DNA from: JADLGH01 sp964586675
Lineage (GTDB): Bacteria; Desulfobacterota_D; UBA1144; Nemesobacterales; UBA2774
DNA: 64,000 nt
Assembly: GCA_964586675.1 (NCBI GenBank)
Contig: CAZPHQ010000002.1
Span: 1 to 64,000, forward strand
Reading direction: 5' to 3'
In this document: positions 27,755 to 37,390 of the stretch, piece by piece
Layout of the letters: the number at the start of each line of letters is the position of its first letter
How positions within the stretch are numbered: the first letter of the stretch is position 1
The notes under the pieces: model-generated
What the model was told of the DNA's origin: nothing
Database searches by the model: none
Seen by the model: the letters and a program-made list of their open reading frames with translations, nothing else
Program-made: the position numbers and the translations under genes

Positions 27755-29248
27755 CTACTCCGCTTTTGCCCTGAATTTATAAACGTGAAGCCCGTGGTAT
27801 TCCGTTTCCGACACGTAATCGAACCGTGACGCCATTTTGAGCTTCATTATGTTCTTCTCGAGCCCCCTGTGATTCGATACGACGAGCCAGACATTGTTGT
27901 CGCCGATACCTGTGTAGGTGAAGAGCTCCTCGGAGAACTGCCCGAGCCTGAGATCGTTTCTCTTTAAATAATAGGCGGCCGGCTCCACTTCGAACTTGGG
28001 ATAGGTCACTACGAAATCCCCGTGCCCGGCCTCTTCCTGAATGTACCTTGCAGCTTCGCGCCAATCGTACTTTTCCGTCTCAACATAGTATCTATAAAGG
28101 CCGGGAATAGAAAGTCCCGCTATAAGGGCCACGACGAGCACGATGACCGTATTCGACCTGAGACCGCTGATTCCGCGCGCCGTGAGGATGTAAAACGCCG
28201 GGGCCGCCGCTATCGTGTACCTGTAGATTAATATCGGCGACGACAAATACGATAATATGAAGGGTATGAATACCATGGCGAAGATCCATGCCAGGAGAAG
28301 ATATATCCTGCTCCCGTATGAAATCCCGGGTCCTTCCTTATCGTAATCCTCGAGGCCGTAAAACCTTTCCGGGAGATTGATACGCTTTATAAGCCCGTGT
28401 CCGCCAATGGCAAGGAGCGTGAAAAATATAAAGACGCACAGGAGAAAAGCGGTGCCCGCATAGAGCGTAAAGTAGCCGAGTATGTCGTTGAGCATGGGCT
28501 CCGTTATCCAGAACCCCTTCTGTATGGCCGCCGTGTTCCTGGCCAGAAGAAAAGAGCACGGCAGAAAAAGTAGGGCGATTAAACCCTGAAGAAGAATCCA
28601 TTTTAAAAGCCCGAGGTTCCCCACCCTTCTCTTCCGTGCAAGCTCCGTGAAAAACCAGATGTTCTGCGCGATCACCACGAATATGCCGTAGTAGTGGGAG
28701 TAGACGAGGCAGACGCTCGAAATAACGTAGGCGGCGGCGTATACCCGGCTCTTCGACATTGTAAGCCGCAGGAGAAAATAAAAGGAGAGGAGCGCCAGAA
28801 ACGCCATCAGGCTGTATACCCTGGCTTCCTGCGAGAACATGATACCGAAAATTGAAACGGCGAGGATCGATGCGGCGACGAGGCCTGTTTTTTTATCGAA
28901 GAGGAGCTTTCCGAGTGCATAAATTGCGAGAATAGAGAGGGAGCCGAATATGGCAGACAGCATCCTGACCGAAGCCTCGGAGTCCCCGAAAACGGGAATC
29001 CACAAATGGAGGAGCGTGTAATAAAGGGGCGGGTTGTTGTCGTCCACTTCGGCGATCCAGCCGAGGTGTTCGACGAATCCGAGCTTGGCCACCGCGACGG
29101 ATATGGCCTCGTCGTACCATATGCTCTCGCCGCCAATGTTATATATGCGCAGGGCGGATCCCGCGGCGAAAATCAGGAAGAGGAGATAGTTTTCCCGGAT
29201 GAAAGCCGATAGAGGCTGATCTTTCGAAGCCTTTTTTATCTTCGTCAT
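27755..29248 (-). CDS. GT39-type membrane glycosyltransferase, paralogue B
   Basis: A polytopic GT-C protein of about 497 residues counted from ATG 29248. An ATG at 29287 with GGTGAG upstream is a plausible alternative; the longest possible frame would overlap the next gene. Conserved loop elements are GGESIWYDEAISVAV and NNPPLYYTLLHLW. It shares with paralogue A the helical layout and the C-terminal soluble part (YVVTYPKFEVEPAAYYL versus YVFVFPHFEAVTARYYL), so the two are recent duplicates or have been kept under the same constraint. It likely uses a polyprenyl-phosphate sugar. It is located just upstream of era on the same strand. Confidence 0.88.
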   Translation of the reverse strand: MTKIKKASKDQPLSAFIRENYLLFLIFAAGSALRIYNIGGESIWYDEAISVAVAKLGFVEHLGWIAEVDDNNPPLYYTLLHLWIPVFGDSEASVRMLSAIFGSLSILAIYALGKLLFDKKTGLVAASILAVSIFGIMFSQEARVYSLMAFLALLSFYFLLRLTMSKSRVYAAAYVISSVCLVYSHYYGIFVVIAQNIWFFTELARKRRVGNLGLLKWILLQGLIALLFLPCSFLLARNTAAIQKGFWITEPMLNDILGYFTLYAGTAFLLCVFIFFTLLAIGGHGLIKRINLPERFYGLEDYDKEGPGISYGSRIYLLLAWIFAMVFIPFILSYLSSPILIYRYTIAAAPAFYILTARGISGLRSNTVIVLVVALIAGLSIPGLYRYYVETEKYDWREAARYIQEEAGHGDFVVTYPKFEVEPAAYYLKRNDLRLGQFSEELFTYTGIGDNNVWLVVSNHRGLEKNIMKLKMASRFDYVSETEYHGLHVYKFRAKAE

Positions 29249-29369
29249 GGGGCCGGTCCGGGCACACCCGGCCCGGATTCCTACCATGATACTCACCCGT
29301 TCAGGCAATTTCCATTGGTACAATCGCGGCTGGAGTGAAAACAGGAAATGTAAATAGCAATTCGGAATG

Positions 29370-30833
29370 TTATTCCGGGACACCTTCCAGCTGGTAGATT
29401 TTTATCTTCCTGAACTCCTTTTCCTGAAGCAACCGGTTTTGCGGAGGAAGGTGTTCCTTTTCAATCATGTCTCCGTGATAGGAGGATATTATCCATACAT
29501 CCCCCGGGCCGTGTAACGTATCGAGCCCTGATCTATTATATAGGGTGATCACTTTCAACTTCCCCTTTCTGAAATAATAATTTCCAGATTCTATCTCATG
29601 TTCCGGATAAATAATGACCAAATCACCTTCGCGCGCATTCTCCTCTACATACCGGGCCGCCTCCCTCCACTCGTGCTTATCGGGATTCCGGTAATAATGA
29701 TGAACGCTCATAATCGAAAGAGCCAGAACGAGCGCTGTCACGAATAACTTCGCCCCTCTCCGGCGAATGTTGTCAATCCCCTTGGCGACGAGCAGGTAAA
29801 GACCGATCGATGCCGGAATTCCATACCTCGCCTGAAAAAGCGGCTTATACAGAATCGATACGGCTACTGGTAAGACGACGGGAACCAGTATCAGGAGAGA
29901 GAGCAAATAGACCCGCCCGATATTCGATAAGTTGAGGCCGGTAGAGTATCCCCTCACGGATGTGAGGACTGTTTTAAGGCCGGCGCCCCGATGGAGCTCG
30001 CGGGCATTGATTATCGACCAGATACATAGAAGAAAAAAGAGGATGAATAGCGGCCAGGAGCCCGAGTACTCAAATATAGAGCCCGCAATAATCTTGAGGC
30101 TGGCTTTCGGTATCCAGAAGTCTTCCTTTAACGCGCTCGACCCCCCGAGCAGGTATAGCTGAGGCAAAACCGAGCCCACGAGTATCAATTGTAGAACTAT
30201 CCACTTTCGCAGTGGAGGAGCAAGTGGCCTCGGACCCGCAATCAGGCGGGTCAGATAGTAGGCATTCTGAGCTATAATGACCAGTGCCCCCAGGAAGTGT
30301 GTATATATAAGGGCAATACACGTCAATAAATACCCGATACCGTTTCCGGCACTGTATCTGTCTGACAGCCTGATGAAAAAGTAATATGACAGTATCGCGA
30401 GAAAGACTATAAGAGTATACGACCGTGCCTCCTGCGCATAATAGATTTGATAAGGCGCAGTTGCCAGTATAAGTGCGGCAAACAGTCCCACAGTTTTGTT
30501 AAAAATCGTTTTTCCGAAGAGGTAAATGAGAGGTATGGTGAGAGAACCTGTAATGGCCGAAAAAAGCCTGAGCGAAAATTCCGAATACCCCAACAATGAC
30601 GTCCACAAGTGAAGGATCCAATAATAGACGGGCGGGTGGTTTTCGGATTCTGAAACAATAGTTTTCAATATCCCGAGGAGTCCTAAACGGGACATCTTGT
30701 AGGAATAGGCTTCGTCGAACCACAGACTCTGCGAATCGAGATTGTACATGCGAAGCGCCAGGCCCAGCAGGAATATCGGAAAGAGGAGGTTACCTTTTAG
30801 AAATCTGGGCAATATGTGCAGTCCGAGTTGCAA
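29370..30833 (-). CDS. GT39-type membrane glycosyltransferase, paralogue C
   Basis: A 487-residue polytopic GT-C protein, the most divergent of the three. The N-terminal loop reads DSQSLWFDEAYSYKMSRLG (about residues 32-50), again with the Asp-Glu pair, followed by NHPPVYYWILHLW. About eleven hydrophobic segments precede a C-terminal periplasmic segment with EGDLVIIYPEHEIESGNYYF. It is somewhat more AT-rich than paralogues A and B. It is the first gene of this minus-strand run; aspS is divergent upstream. The donor sugar and target are unknown. Confidence 0.87.
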   Translation of the reverse strand: MQLGLHILPRFLKGNLLFPIFLLGLALRMYNLDSQSLWFDEAYSYKMSRLGLLGILKTIVSESENHPPVYYWILHLWTSLLGYSEFSLRLFSAITGSLTIPLIYLFGKTIFNKTVGLFAALILATAPYQIYYAQEARSYTLIVFLAILSYYFFIRLSDRYSAGNGIGYLLTCIALIYTHFLGALVIIAQNAYYLTRLIAGPRPLAPPLRKWIVLQLILVGSVLPQLYLLGGSSALKEDFWIPKASLKIIAGSIFEYSGSWPLFILFFLLCIWSIINARELHRGAGLKTVLTSVRGYSTGLNLSNIGRVYLLSLLILVPVVLPVAVSILYKPLFQARYGIPASIGLYLLVAKGIDNIRRRGAKLFVTALVLALSIMSVHHYYRNPDKHEWREAARYVEENAREGDLVIIYPEHEIESGNYYFRKGKLKVITLYNRSGLDTLHGPGDVWIISSYHGDMIEKEHLPPQNRLLQEKEFRKIKIYQLEGVPE

Positions 30834-31029
30834 AATAGTCTACGATATCGTTAATATCATAATTGGATATATTATTTAATACAAGTACTGGGACTGGTCT
30901 GATTATTCAATTTCTGATATCAGATACGGTCTTGTACCTGACCGCATGCAGGCTTGTATTGCCAAATCGAAAACAAAGGTTAAGATTTTCGCTTCTGAGG
31001 GACATTTAGACACAAGGAGCAGGATAAAA

Positions 31030-32832
31030 ATGCTTGAACATCTGGGAGACTGGTCCAGGACCGATTACTGCGGGAAACTGCGCGCGGACGACATCGGCCG
31101 CGACGTCGTGCTTATGGGATGGGTGCAGTCTAACAGGGACCACGGCGGGGTCATATTCATCGACCTCCGTGACAGGGAAGGGCTCGTCCAGGTCGTCTTC
31201 AGCCCGCAGGTAAGCGGGGAAATCCACGACAAGGCCGGGGCGCTAAGGGACGAATGGGTCCTGGCAGTCCGCGGCAAGGTTACGAGCCGCTCGCCCGAAA
31301 CCGTAAACAAGAACCTCGCGAGCGGCGAGATAGAAGTCGTCGCGGAGGAGCTCAGGATACTGAACACGTCCAAAGTCCTCCCCTTTCTCATCGAGGACGA
31401 CATAAACGTCGACGAGCTCTTAAGGCTCAAGCACAGGTACCTCGACCTCAGGCGCCCTTTCATGAGGGACAACATTATCACGCGCCACAAGGCTGTCTCG
31501 GCTACGAGGAATTTTCTCAACGGCTCCGGGTTTATAGAAGTCGAGACCCCTTACCTCACCCGCTCGACGCCCGAAGGCGCCAGGGACTTTCTCGTCCCGA
31601 GCAGGCTTAACCCCGGGCAGTTCTACGCCCTTCCGCAGTCGCCCCAGCTTCTGAAACAGACCCTAATGGTCTCCGGGTTCGACCGCTACTACCAGATAGT
31701 TCGCTGCTTCCGCGACGAAGACTTAAGAGCCGACCGCCAGCCCGAGTTCACACAGATAGACCTCGAAATGTCCTTCGTAAGGGAAGACGATATAATGAAC
31801 GTCGTCGAGGGAATACTAAAATCCATATTCTCCGAAGCCGCCGGTGTAGAGATACCGGCCCCGTTTCCGAGGATGAAATACGACGAGGCGATGCTGAGAT
31901 ACGGCTCCGACAAGCCCGACACCAGGTTCGGCCTCGAGCTTGAAGACATATCGGAAATATTCCGTGATTCCGAGTTCCAGGTCTTCAGCGGCGCTCTCAA
32001 GAAGGGCGGAATAATCAAGGCGCTCAACCTCAAGGGTCGGGCTGGAGAGCTTTCGAGAAAAGAGATCGACGACCTCGGCGAGGCGGCCAAGTCCTTAGGG
32101 GCCAAGGGCCTCGCGTGGATTCGTGTCTCCGAGAACGAATGGCAGTCGCCGATAATTAAATTCTTCAGCGACAAGGAAAAGGAAGACCTCAAAAACGCGC
32201 TCCGGCTCGAAAACGGCGACATCGTATTCTTCGCCGCCGACACGCCGCACATAGTCAACATGGTGCTCTCGCATATAAGGCTCACGCTCGGTGAAAAGCT
32301 CGGGATCATCGACCACGGCAAGTTCAATTTCCTCTGGGTCGAGGAGTTCCCGCTGCTGGACTATGACCCAACCGAAAAGCGCTACGTCGCGATGCACCAC
32401 CCGTTCACCTCGCCCAAGGAGGAAGACATTCATCTCCTCGACGAGGCCGATAAGTTGTCCATACGTTCGAGGGCATACGACGTTGTCCTTAACGGCGTCG
32501 AGATAGGCGGCGGAAGCATAAGGATTTACAGGAAGGACGTTCAGGAAAAGCTCTTCAAGGCCATAGGCCTCACGGACGAAGAAGCGCGCGGGAAGTTCGG
32601 CTTCCTCCTGGAAGCGCTCGAATTCGGCGCCCCGCCCCACGGCGGCATAGCGCTCGGGCTCGACAGGATAACGATGCTCATCTCCGGCGCGGATTCGATA
32701 AGGGACGTGATCGCGTTCCCGAAAACCCAGAAGGGCGCGTGTCCGCTCACCGAAGCCCCCTCTCCGGTAGAGACGGCGCAGCTTTTGGAGCTCGGGATAA
32801 AGCTCGACATCAAGGAAAAAAAGAAACAGTGA
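31030..32832 (+). CDS. aspS: aspartyl-tRNA synthetase
   Basis: A 600-residue class II synthetase of the bacterial type. The start at ATG 31030 follows AAGGAG; an upstream in-frame start at 30946 lacks support. The N-terminal OB anticodon-binding domain contains GWVQSNRDHGGVIFIDLRD (about residues 27-45). Class II motif 2 is in FRDEDLRADRQPEFTQIDLE (about residues 217-236) and motif 3 in HGGIALGLDRI. The GAD insertion domain typical of bacterial AspRS lies between. It charges tRNA-Asp; whether it also charges tRNA-Asn cannot be judged here. It is a single gene flanked by opposite-strand genes. Confidence 0.97.
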   Translation: MLEHLGDWSRTDYCGKLRADDIGRDVVLMGWVQSNRDHGGVIFIDLRDREGLVQVVFSPQVSGEIHDKAGALRDEWVLAVRGKVTSRSPETVNKNLASGEIEVVAEELRILNTSKVLPFLIEDDINVDELLRLKHRYLDLRRPFMRDNIITRHKAVSATRNFLNGSGFIEVETPYLTRSTPEGARDFLVPSRLNPGQFYALPQSPQLLKQTLMVSGFDRYYQIVRCFRDEDLRADRQPEFTQIDLEMSFVREDDIMNVVEGILKSIFSEAAGVEIPAPFPRMKYDEAMLRYGSDKPDTRFGLELEDISEIFRDSEFQVFSGALKKGGIIKALNLKGRAGELSRKEIDDLGEAAKSLGAKGLAWIRVSENEWQSPIIKFFSDKEKEDLKNALRLENGDIVFFAADTPHIVNMVLSHIRLTLGEKLGIIDHGKFNFLWVEEFPLLDYDPTEKRYVAMHHPFTSPKEEDIHLLDEADKLSIRSRAYDVVLNGVEIGGGSIRIYRKDVQEKLFKAIGLTDEEARGKFGFLLEALEFGAPPHGGIALGLDRITMLISGADSIRDVIAFPKTQKGACPLTEAPSPVETAQLLELGIKLDIKEKKKQ

Positions 32833-32862
32833 GCCCCAGTCTTCAGGCCGGCTAAACCGGCT

Positions 32863-33810
32863 CTACTTTGAAACGGCTATCTGGTCGAGATTCTTCGGCA
32901 GGATGCCGAAATGCTCTTTCGGAACGGTATAGACCTCTTCGCCCGAGGACGTTTTAACATAAAAATTATCCTCGTCCTTCCTCTTTCCGAAAAAGACCGT
33001 CTCCGATACCCCCTCTCCGAAAAACCCCGCTTCGACGGTAGGCTGCTCCAGGCCATATTCCCCGAGGGCTTTGGGCTCGTCGTCGACGAAATCCGATGCC
33101 TCGAGGCCCGCGAACGAGCTCAGGAACTCGTCCACCTTTTTTTGATCTATGGGACGCGGCGACTCCGCCCCCGACTGTACCCAGCGGCCGTTTTCCTTTC
33201 TCAGCTCGACGCTGAATATCCCGGCCCGCACGACTATCCTGTCGACGGCGCCCTTATCGAATCCGGCGAGCTTTCTGTCCCTGAAGCCCTCCGGGCTCCC
33301 GTTCAGGATACCCCAGAGGTAGTGGTCCTTGACGAGTATAACCCTCCCCTCCCCGAGGTCGTATATGTAGATGCCCGAGCCCACGGGGCTCCTGTCGCCT
33401 ATGATGATGGGGTAATCCAGGTCCCCGGTAACCACGGTGAACTCCCTTTTGGATTCGACGAAGCCGAACTCGTCGAGCCCTGTCTCCTCCGTCGATACGA
33501 CCTTGTCCGCCTCCATTTCCGTGAGGTCCTTTAAGAGATTGTCGACGGCTTCCGAATCGGCGCGGCGCTTCTTTCCGTCCGCGGCGGCGTACCACTTCCC
33601 GTCCGTTTTTTCGAGCGAGACAGCGCCGTCCGGGTAGGTTATTTTAATCGACAGGATGTCGTCGGGTTTAACTCCGTGGAAGACCTTTAAAGCCTCGGGG
33701 GCCTCAGCGGCCTTTTTCTGGGAGTCGTAGTAGAGTACGCCTCCGAGCAGCACCGCGAATATCACAAGGGCGACGAGGGTGCCAGAAAATTTTCTTAAAT
33801 ACTTTCCCAA
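32863..33810 (-). CDS. DUF4340-type membrane-anchored protein
   Basis: A 315-residue protein with one N-terminal transmembrane segment (TLVALVIFAVLLGGVLYY, about residues 11-28) and a large extracytoplasmic part. Repeated blocks of the form VSLEKTDGKWYAAADGKKR and VELRKENGRWVQSG mark DUF4340, which is often found next to Gld-like ABC systems. It is the last gene of a four-gene minus-strand unit with a GldG-like protein, a permease and an ATPase, separated from the GldG gene by 51 bases. It probably forms part of the periplasmic portion of that system. Substrate and role are unknown. Confidence 0.82.
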   Translation of the reverse strand: MGKYLRKFSGTLVALVIFAVLLGGVLYYDSQKKAAEAPEALKVFHGVKPDDILSIKITYPDGAVSLEKTDGKWYAAADGKKRRADSEAVDNLLKDLTEMEADKVVSTEETGLDEFGFVESKREFTVVTGDLDYPIIIGDRSPVGSGIYIYDLGEGRVILVKDHYLWGILNGSPEGFRDRKLAGFDKGAVDRIVVRAGIFSVELRKENGRWVQSGAESPRPIDQKKVDEFLSSFAGLEASDFVDDEPKALGEYGLEQPTVEAGFFGEGVSETVFFGKRKDEDNFYVKTSSGEEVYTVPKEHFGILPKNLDQIAVSK

Positions 33811-33861
33811 TTTGACCCTTTCTTTTTCGTTATCGTCCCGGGCCGAAGAGACCTCCCACCG

Positions 33862-35232
33862 CTACAGCCTCTTTCTCTTCCACCATATTGCTACACCGGA
33901 AAAGAATATAACAGCCGGAATCATAATAACAGTGAAAAAGAATATTACGTTCGTCTGCTTGTTCGTAATTGCGAGCTTTCCAACCTTTCCGGCCTTGGGC
34001 CTTATAGAGATAAGGTTCTCGTCCCCCGAAACCCAGTTCACTGTATTCAAAAAGAGGTCCCTGTTGCCGGAAAAATCTATGAAGATATTGGACACGAAGT
34101 CGACGCTCCCGAATACCGCCACCCGCGATTCGTTGTTTCCGTTCTCGACTACAGCCGCAACTCCGAGCGGCCCAGCCATGTCCCCCTCTTCCTGCTGGGC
34201 GATGCCCTGGTCGAAGAGCTCGAAATTCGTCTCCGACCAGCTGTACTGTCCCGTATGCGCAAGAATATCCGTGCCGGGCCCGTCGGCCTCCAGGGCCGCT
34301 ATGCTCCGGGAATAGGGGAATATGGTCGCGAACCTGAACCCTTCGGTTATGTCGTGGTGGGCGTACTGCGCGACTATCGGCGCTATGTCGCCCCCTCCTT
34401 CGAGCTTTGAGCTCGGGTCGACGATTATGTCGTCCCTGATGTCGAACCCGTAGCCCTTGAGGAGCGAGGCTATCTCGGAGCCCGACCTCGGCTCTATAAG
34501 GAATATGGCCTTCCCGCCGTTATCGAGATAACTCTTCAAGATGCCTATTTCCTTTAGGGAAAAGGACTGCTTCGGCGCGGCCACGAGAAGGACCGAATTG
34601 TCCTCGGGGACGCCGTCCCCCCGGAGGAGCATGAATTCGTTCACCTTGTAGCCTTCGTCCTCGAGCGCCTTACTCAATACCCCGAGCCCTTCGGGCTCTA
34701 TGTCGTCGTTTACGTCGCGCTCGCCGTGTCCGGTCATGAAATAGACTGTCTTGTTAACCTTCCTGTTGAGCTTGAATATGGCGTTCGTTATGTCTTCCTC
34801 GGAGCTTTTCAATATGCCGCCCGAGAGGTGGTCCGTGAGCCTCAGCTTTATGGTCTGCTCGCCGTCGGCAAGGACTACGGTGCCGTATTCCTTTATGTCG
34901 TACTTCTTGGCTACGCCGGGCTCCTTGTCGGGATTTACGTACCTCACATTTATCTTCCCCGACCGCCTCGTGTATTCCTTTATGAGGTCCTGGAATTCTC
35001 CCTTGTCGATCCCCACGTCCTTGAAAAAGGCTATTATTTCTATGTCGCCGTCGATGTTGTCCACGACCGACGTCGTGTGCTCAGAAACCGTGTAAAGCTT
35101 CGAATCCGTCATGTCGATCCTGATATCGGTTCTGAAGAAGATGTAATTTACAAGAATGAGTATTCCGCAGACGCTCAATATGGAGACGAGCGCGTTCGTT
35201 CCGTAAATAAGCCGCCTTCTCTTCATCTCCAC
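33862..35232 (-). CDS. GldG-like ABC transporter auxiliary protein
   Basis: A 456-residue protein with an N-terminal transmembrane helix (about residues 12-32), an extracytoplasmic region of the ABC transporter auxiliary type and a C-terminal helix (about residues 430-450, FFFTVIMIPAVIFFSGVAIWW) followed by KRKRL. The motif FMTGHGERDVNDD (about residues 171-183) is typical of GldG homologues. Its start overlaps the permease stop by 10 bases, so the two are co-translated. In Bacteroidetes GldA/F/G support gliding, but homologues are widespread in non-gliding bacteria, so gliding should not be assumed here. Confidence 0.85.
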   Translation of the reverse strand: MEMKRRRLIYGTNALVSILSVCGILILVNYIFFRTDIRIDMTDSKLYTVSEHTTSVVDNIDGDIEIIAFFKDVGIDKGEFQDLIKEYTRRSGKINVRYVNPDKEPGVAKKYDIKEYGTVVLADGEQTIKLRLTDHLSGGILKSSEEDITNAIFKLNRKVNKTVYFMTGHGERDVNDDIEPEGLGVLSKALEDEGYKVNEFMLLRGDGVPEDNSVLLVAAPKQSFSLKEIGILKSYLDNGGKAIFLIEPRSGSEIASLLKGYGFDIRDDIIVDPSSKLEGGGDIAPIVAQYAHHDITEGFRFATIFPYSRSIAALEADGPGTDILAHTGQYSWSETNFELFDQGIAQQEEGDMAGPLGVAAVVENGNNESRVAVFGSVDFVSNIFIDFSGNRDLFLNTVNWVSGDENLISIRPKAGKVGKLAITNKQTNVIFFFTVIMIPAVIFFSGVAIWWKRKRL

Positions 35233-35975
35233 CTCTCCGATTCGAGCGCGGAGTAGGTCAGGAAGAGGCCGAGGAATATGAGCGAAATGTAGTAGACGAC
35301 GTCCTTAAGATCGATGATACCCTTTCCGAAATCCTCGTAATGGTTGATCACGGAGAGATATCCCAGAATCGTACTTTCGGCGTCGGAAAGCGCGCCGACG
35401 AGCCAGAGGAGAAGAAGTATGCCGAAGCTGATGACGGCCGCTATGAGCTGATTGTCGGTTAGCGACGACGCGAATATGCCGATGGAAAGGAAAGAGGCCC
35501 CGAGTAAAAAGAGCCCGATGTAGCCCGCGAAGACGGCCCCGAAATCGGGGTTCCCGTGCACCATCAGCACAAACACATTTACCGACGAAAGAAGGAGCAT
35601 GATTATAAGCAGTATCAGCGCGGCCGTGAACTTCCCGAACACTATCGTCCTCAAGCGTATAGGGGATGTGAAAAGCAGCTCGGCCGTGTAGTTTTTCTTC
35701 TCGTCGGCCACGAGCCGCATCGTAATGAGCGGCACTATCAGGAGCAGCACGATGCTTATCGTACCGAAGTAGGGCAGTATGACGAGATTGTTGAGGTTGA
35801 GGTCCCCCGTCTGGAGCTGGTAGCTCGGGTCGAGCTGGAACTGGAGAAATCCCTGGAGATAGAGGAAGAAAAATCTTGCCGAAATGATCTGAAAGACCAC
35901 GAGTATTATATAAGCCAGCGGAGAGGCGAAATACGACCTCAGCTCACGCTTTAATACGGGATAAAATGCGCTCAT
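35223..35975 (-). CDS. ABC-2 type permease, GldF-like
   Basis: A 250-residue membrane protein with about six transmembrane helices. The segment VPLITMRLVADEKKNYTAELLFTSPI (read in parts: PLITMRLVADEKK, then ELLFTSPI) between helices 2 and 3 is the family hallmark seen in GldF and NosY-like permeases. It starts one base after the ATPase stop and its end overlaps the GldG-like gene, giving a tightly coupled ATPase-permease-auxiliary unit. It presumably forms the channel half of the transporter with the upstream ATPase. The substrate is unknown. Confidence 0.88.
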   Translation of the reverse strand: MSAFYPVLKRELRSYFASPLAYIILVVFQIISARFFFLYLQGFLQFQLDPSYQLQTGDLNLNNLVILPYFGTISIVLLLIVPLITMRLVADEKKNYTAELLFTSPIRLRTIVFGKFTAALILLIIMLLLSSVNVFVLMVHGNPDFGAVFAGYIGLFLLGASFLSIGIFASSLTDNQLIAAVISFGILLLLWLVGALSDAESTILGYLSVINHYEDFGKGIIDLKDVVYYISLIFLGLFLTYSALESERWR

Positions 35976-36902
35976 TCAATTCTCTTCAGACGCTATGACT
36001 TTTAGAAATACCTCTTCCAGCGTGTTGGTTACAGGCCTCAGCTCGAGAAGCCCCCAGTCGTTCTCGACGGCGATCCTCGCTATCTCTTCCCTGACCTCGG
36101 CCCCCTTCTTGGGGACGATTATATACTCGCCGGCGATGCCAGGCTTCACATTCGATATCCCCCCGAGTGCGAGGACCTTTTCGATAACCCCTTCCCCATT
36201 CTGCCTCGTCCGCATGATTATGCTCTCGGCGCTCCTCATATCCTCCGAGAGCTTCTGAAGGGACTCTTCGAGAACTATCTTCCCATGATTGATGATTATC
36301 ACCTTGCTGCATATCATCGTGACCTCGGGCAGTATGTGGGTGCTCAATATAACCGTCCTCTCGCCAGAAAGGCTCTTTATGAGCTCCCTTATCTCGATTA
36401 TCTGCCTCGGGTCGAGTCCGATAGTAGGCTCGTCCAGAATCAGCACCGAGGGATTATTCACGAGTGCCTGCGCTATGCCGACGCGCTGCCTGTAGCCCTT
36501 TGAGAGGTGGCCGATTATGCGCCGCCTCACCTCAGATATCCCGCACTTCTCCATAACGTAAATGATCCTGCTCTTCTTCTCCTTCCGGCGGACCTGCTTT
36601 ATGTCGGCGACGAAGGTGAGATACTCCATAACCGTCATATCGTTGTAGAGCGGGGGATTCTCCGGCAGATAACCTATCACGCGCTTTGCCTGGAGCGGCT
36701 CCTCGAAGATGTCGACGCCCTCTATGTGGACGGTACCCTTCGTCGGCGGCATGTAGCCGGTGATGATGCGCATAGTGGTGGTCTTGCCGGCGCCGTTCGG
36801 GCCGAGAAAACCGAGCACATCTCCCCTTTCGAGCTGAAAGGAAAGATTTTCCACAGCGGTAAGGTTGCCGTACCTCTTCGTAAGGTTGTGAACGTACACC
36901 AT
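35976..36902 (-). CDS. ABC transporter ATPase, GldA-like
   Basis: A 308-residue ATPase counted from ATG 36902 (MVYVHNLTKRYGNL). The frame is open for 57 more codons upstream, but that part is unlike coding sequence and I exclude it. Walker A is GPNGAGKTT (about residues 37-45), the signature LSKGYRQRVG, and Walker B ILILDEPT or VLILDEP (about residues 148-155). A C-terminal DUF4162-like regulatory part follows. It is the first gene of the four-gene Gld-type unit, ending one base before the permease start. It supplies energy for the transporter. Confidence 0.92.
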   Translation of the reverse strand: MVYVHNLTKRYGNLTAVENLSFQLERGDVLGFLGPNGAGKTTTMRIITGYMPPTKGTVHIEGVDIFEEPLQAKRVIGYLPENPPLYNDMTVMEYLTFVADIKQVRRKEKKSRIIYVMEKCGISEVRRRIIGHLSKGYRQRVGIAQALVNNPSVLILDEPTIGLDPRQIIEIRELIKSLSGERTVILSTHILPEVTMICSKVIIINHGKIVLEESLQKLSEDMRSAESIIMRTRQNGEGVIEKVLALGGISNVKPGIAGEYIIVPKKGAEVREEIARIAVENDWGLLELRPVTNTLEEVFLKVIASEEN

Positions 36903-37390
36903 ACAGGTCAGAATCCCGGGCCCCGAACCAGCTTCGAAGGGCACACGCCTCTTGGAGACTATAGAATAACCGCCGGAGAATCCTATTCCAAACGCAAATT
37001 CCGGCCGCCGTCGGCTTCGCTCCAAGTGCGATCGCAGAAGGCGGACGAAGGAGATTTTTCCGGAAACCGGCATTCTTCGCCTTCTACTTGCAGAAGACCG
37101 GTATATACTTTAAATTAACGGCGGAGATGGCTGCGCCCCGGGCTTTTCAGGGTGCGCTGGAATAAGAGGCGAAAGGGCGAGATATACGGGTTCCCTATAC
37201 TTTCCGGCGGGGGACGGCAAAGTGCTCTGCGCCGCGATTCCGAAGTCAACACAAAGGCTTAAAATTGCTGTAAATTTAGGCTCGGCTAGATTGCGGCATT
37301 TACATTAATATGCTAATATACTATCCGAAATTTCATGTTTTAAAGCCAATCCGTTTAGAAATTAACACTATTGATTGAATAGGGAAATAT
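36903..37390. other. intergenic region between the Gld-type unit and sucA
   Basis: This divergent gap of about 490 bases has no convincing coding sequence. Its left part is GC-rich and contains only a non-coding-looking extension of the ATPase frame. The right 120 bases are AT-rich and hold the probable sucA promoter. I see no tRNA, strong hairpin or repeat here. Confidence 0.6.
37291..37319 (+). promoter_or_regulatory. candidate promoter of sucAB
   Basis: TTGCGG (37291-37296) is followed after 17 bases by an extended -10 TGCTAATAT (TAATAT at 37314-37319). Transcription would begin about 65 bases before the sucA ATG. The -35 is imperfect, the extended -10 compensates. Confidence 0.4.

Noticed and set aside
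29249..29383. N-terminal extension of GT39 paralogue B overlapping paralogue C
   Set aside because: The extra residues do not look like a membrane-protein start and paralogues A and C begin close to the first helix.
32833..32862. A convergent terminator between aspS and the DUF4340 gene
   Set aside because: The GCCGG/CCGGC stem is only five base pairs and has no T-tract.
36903..37073. N-terminal extension of the GldA-like ATPase
   Set aside because: The 57 residues are unlike any ABC ATPase, and the family start matches the ATG at 36902.
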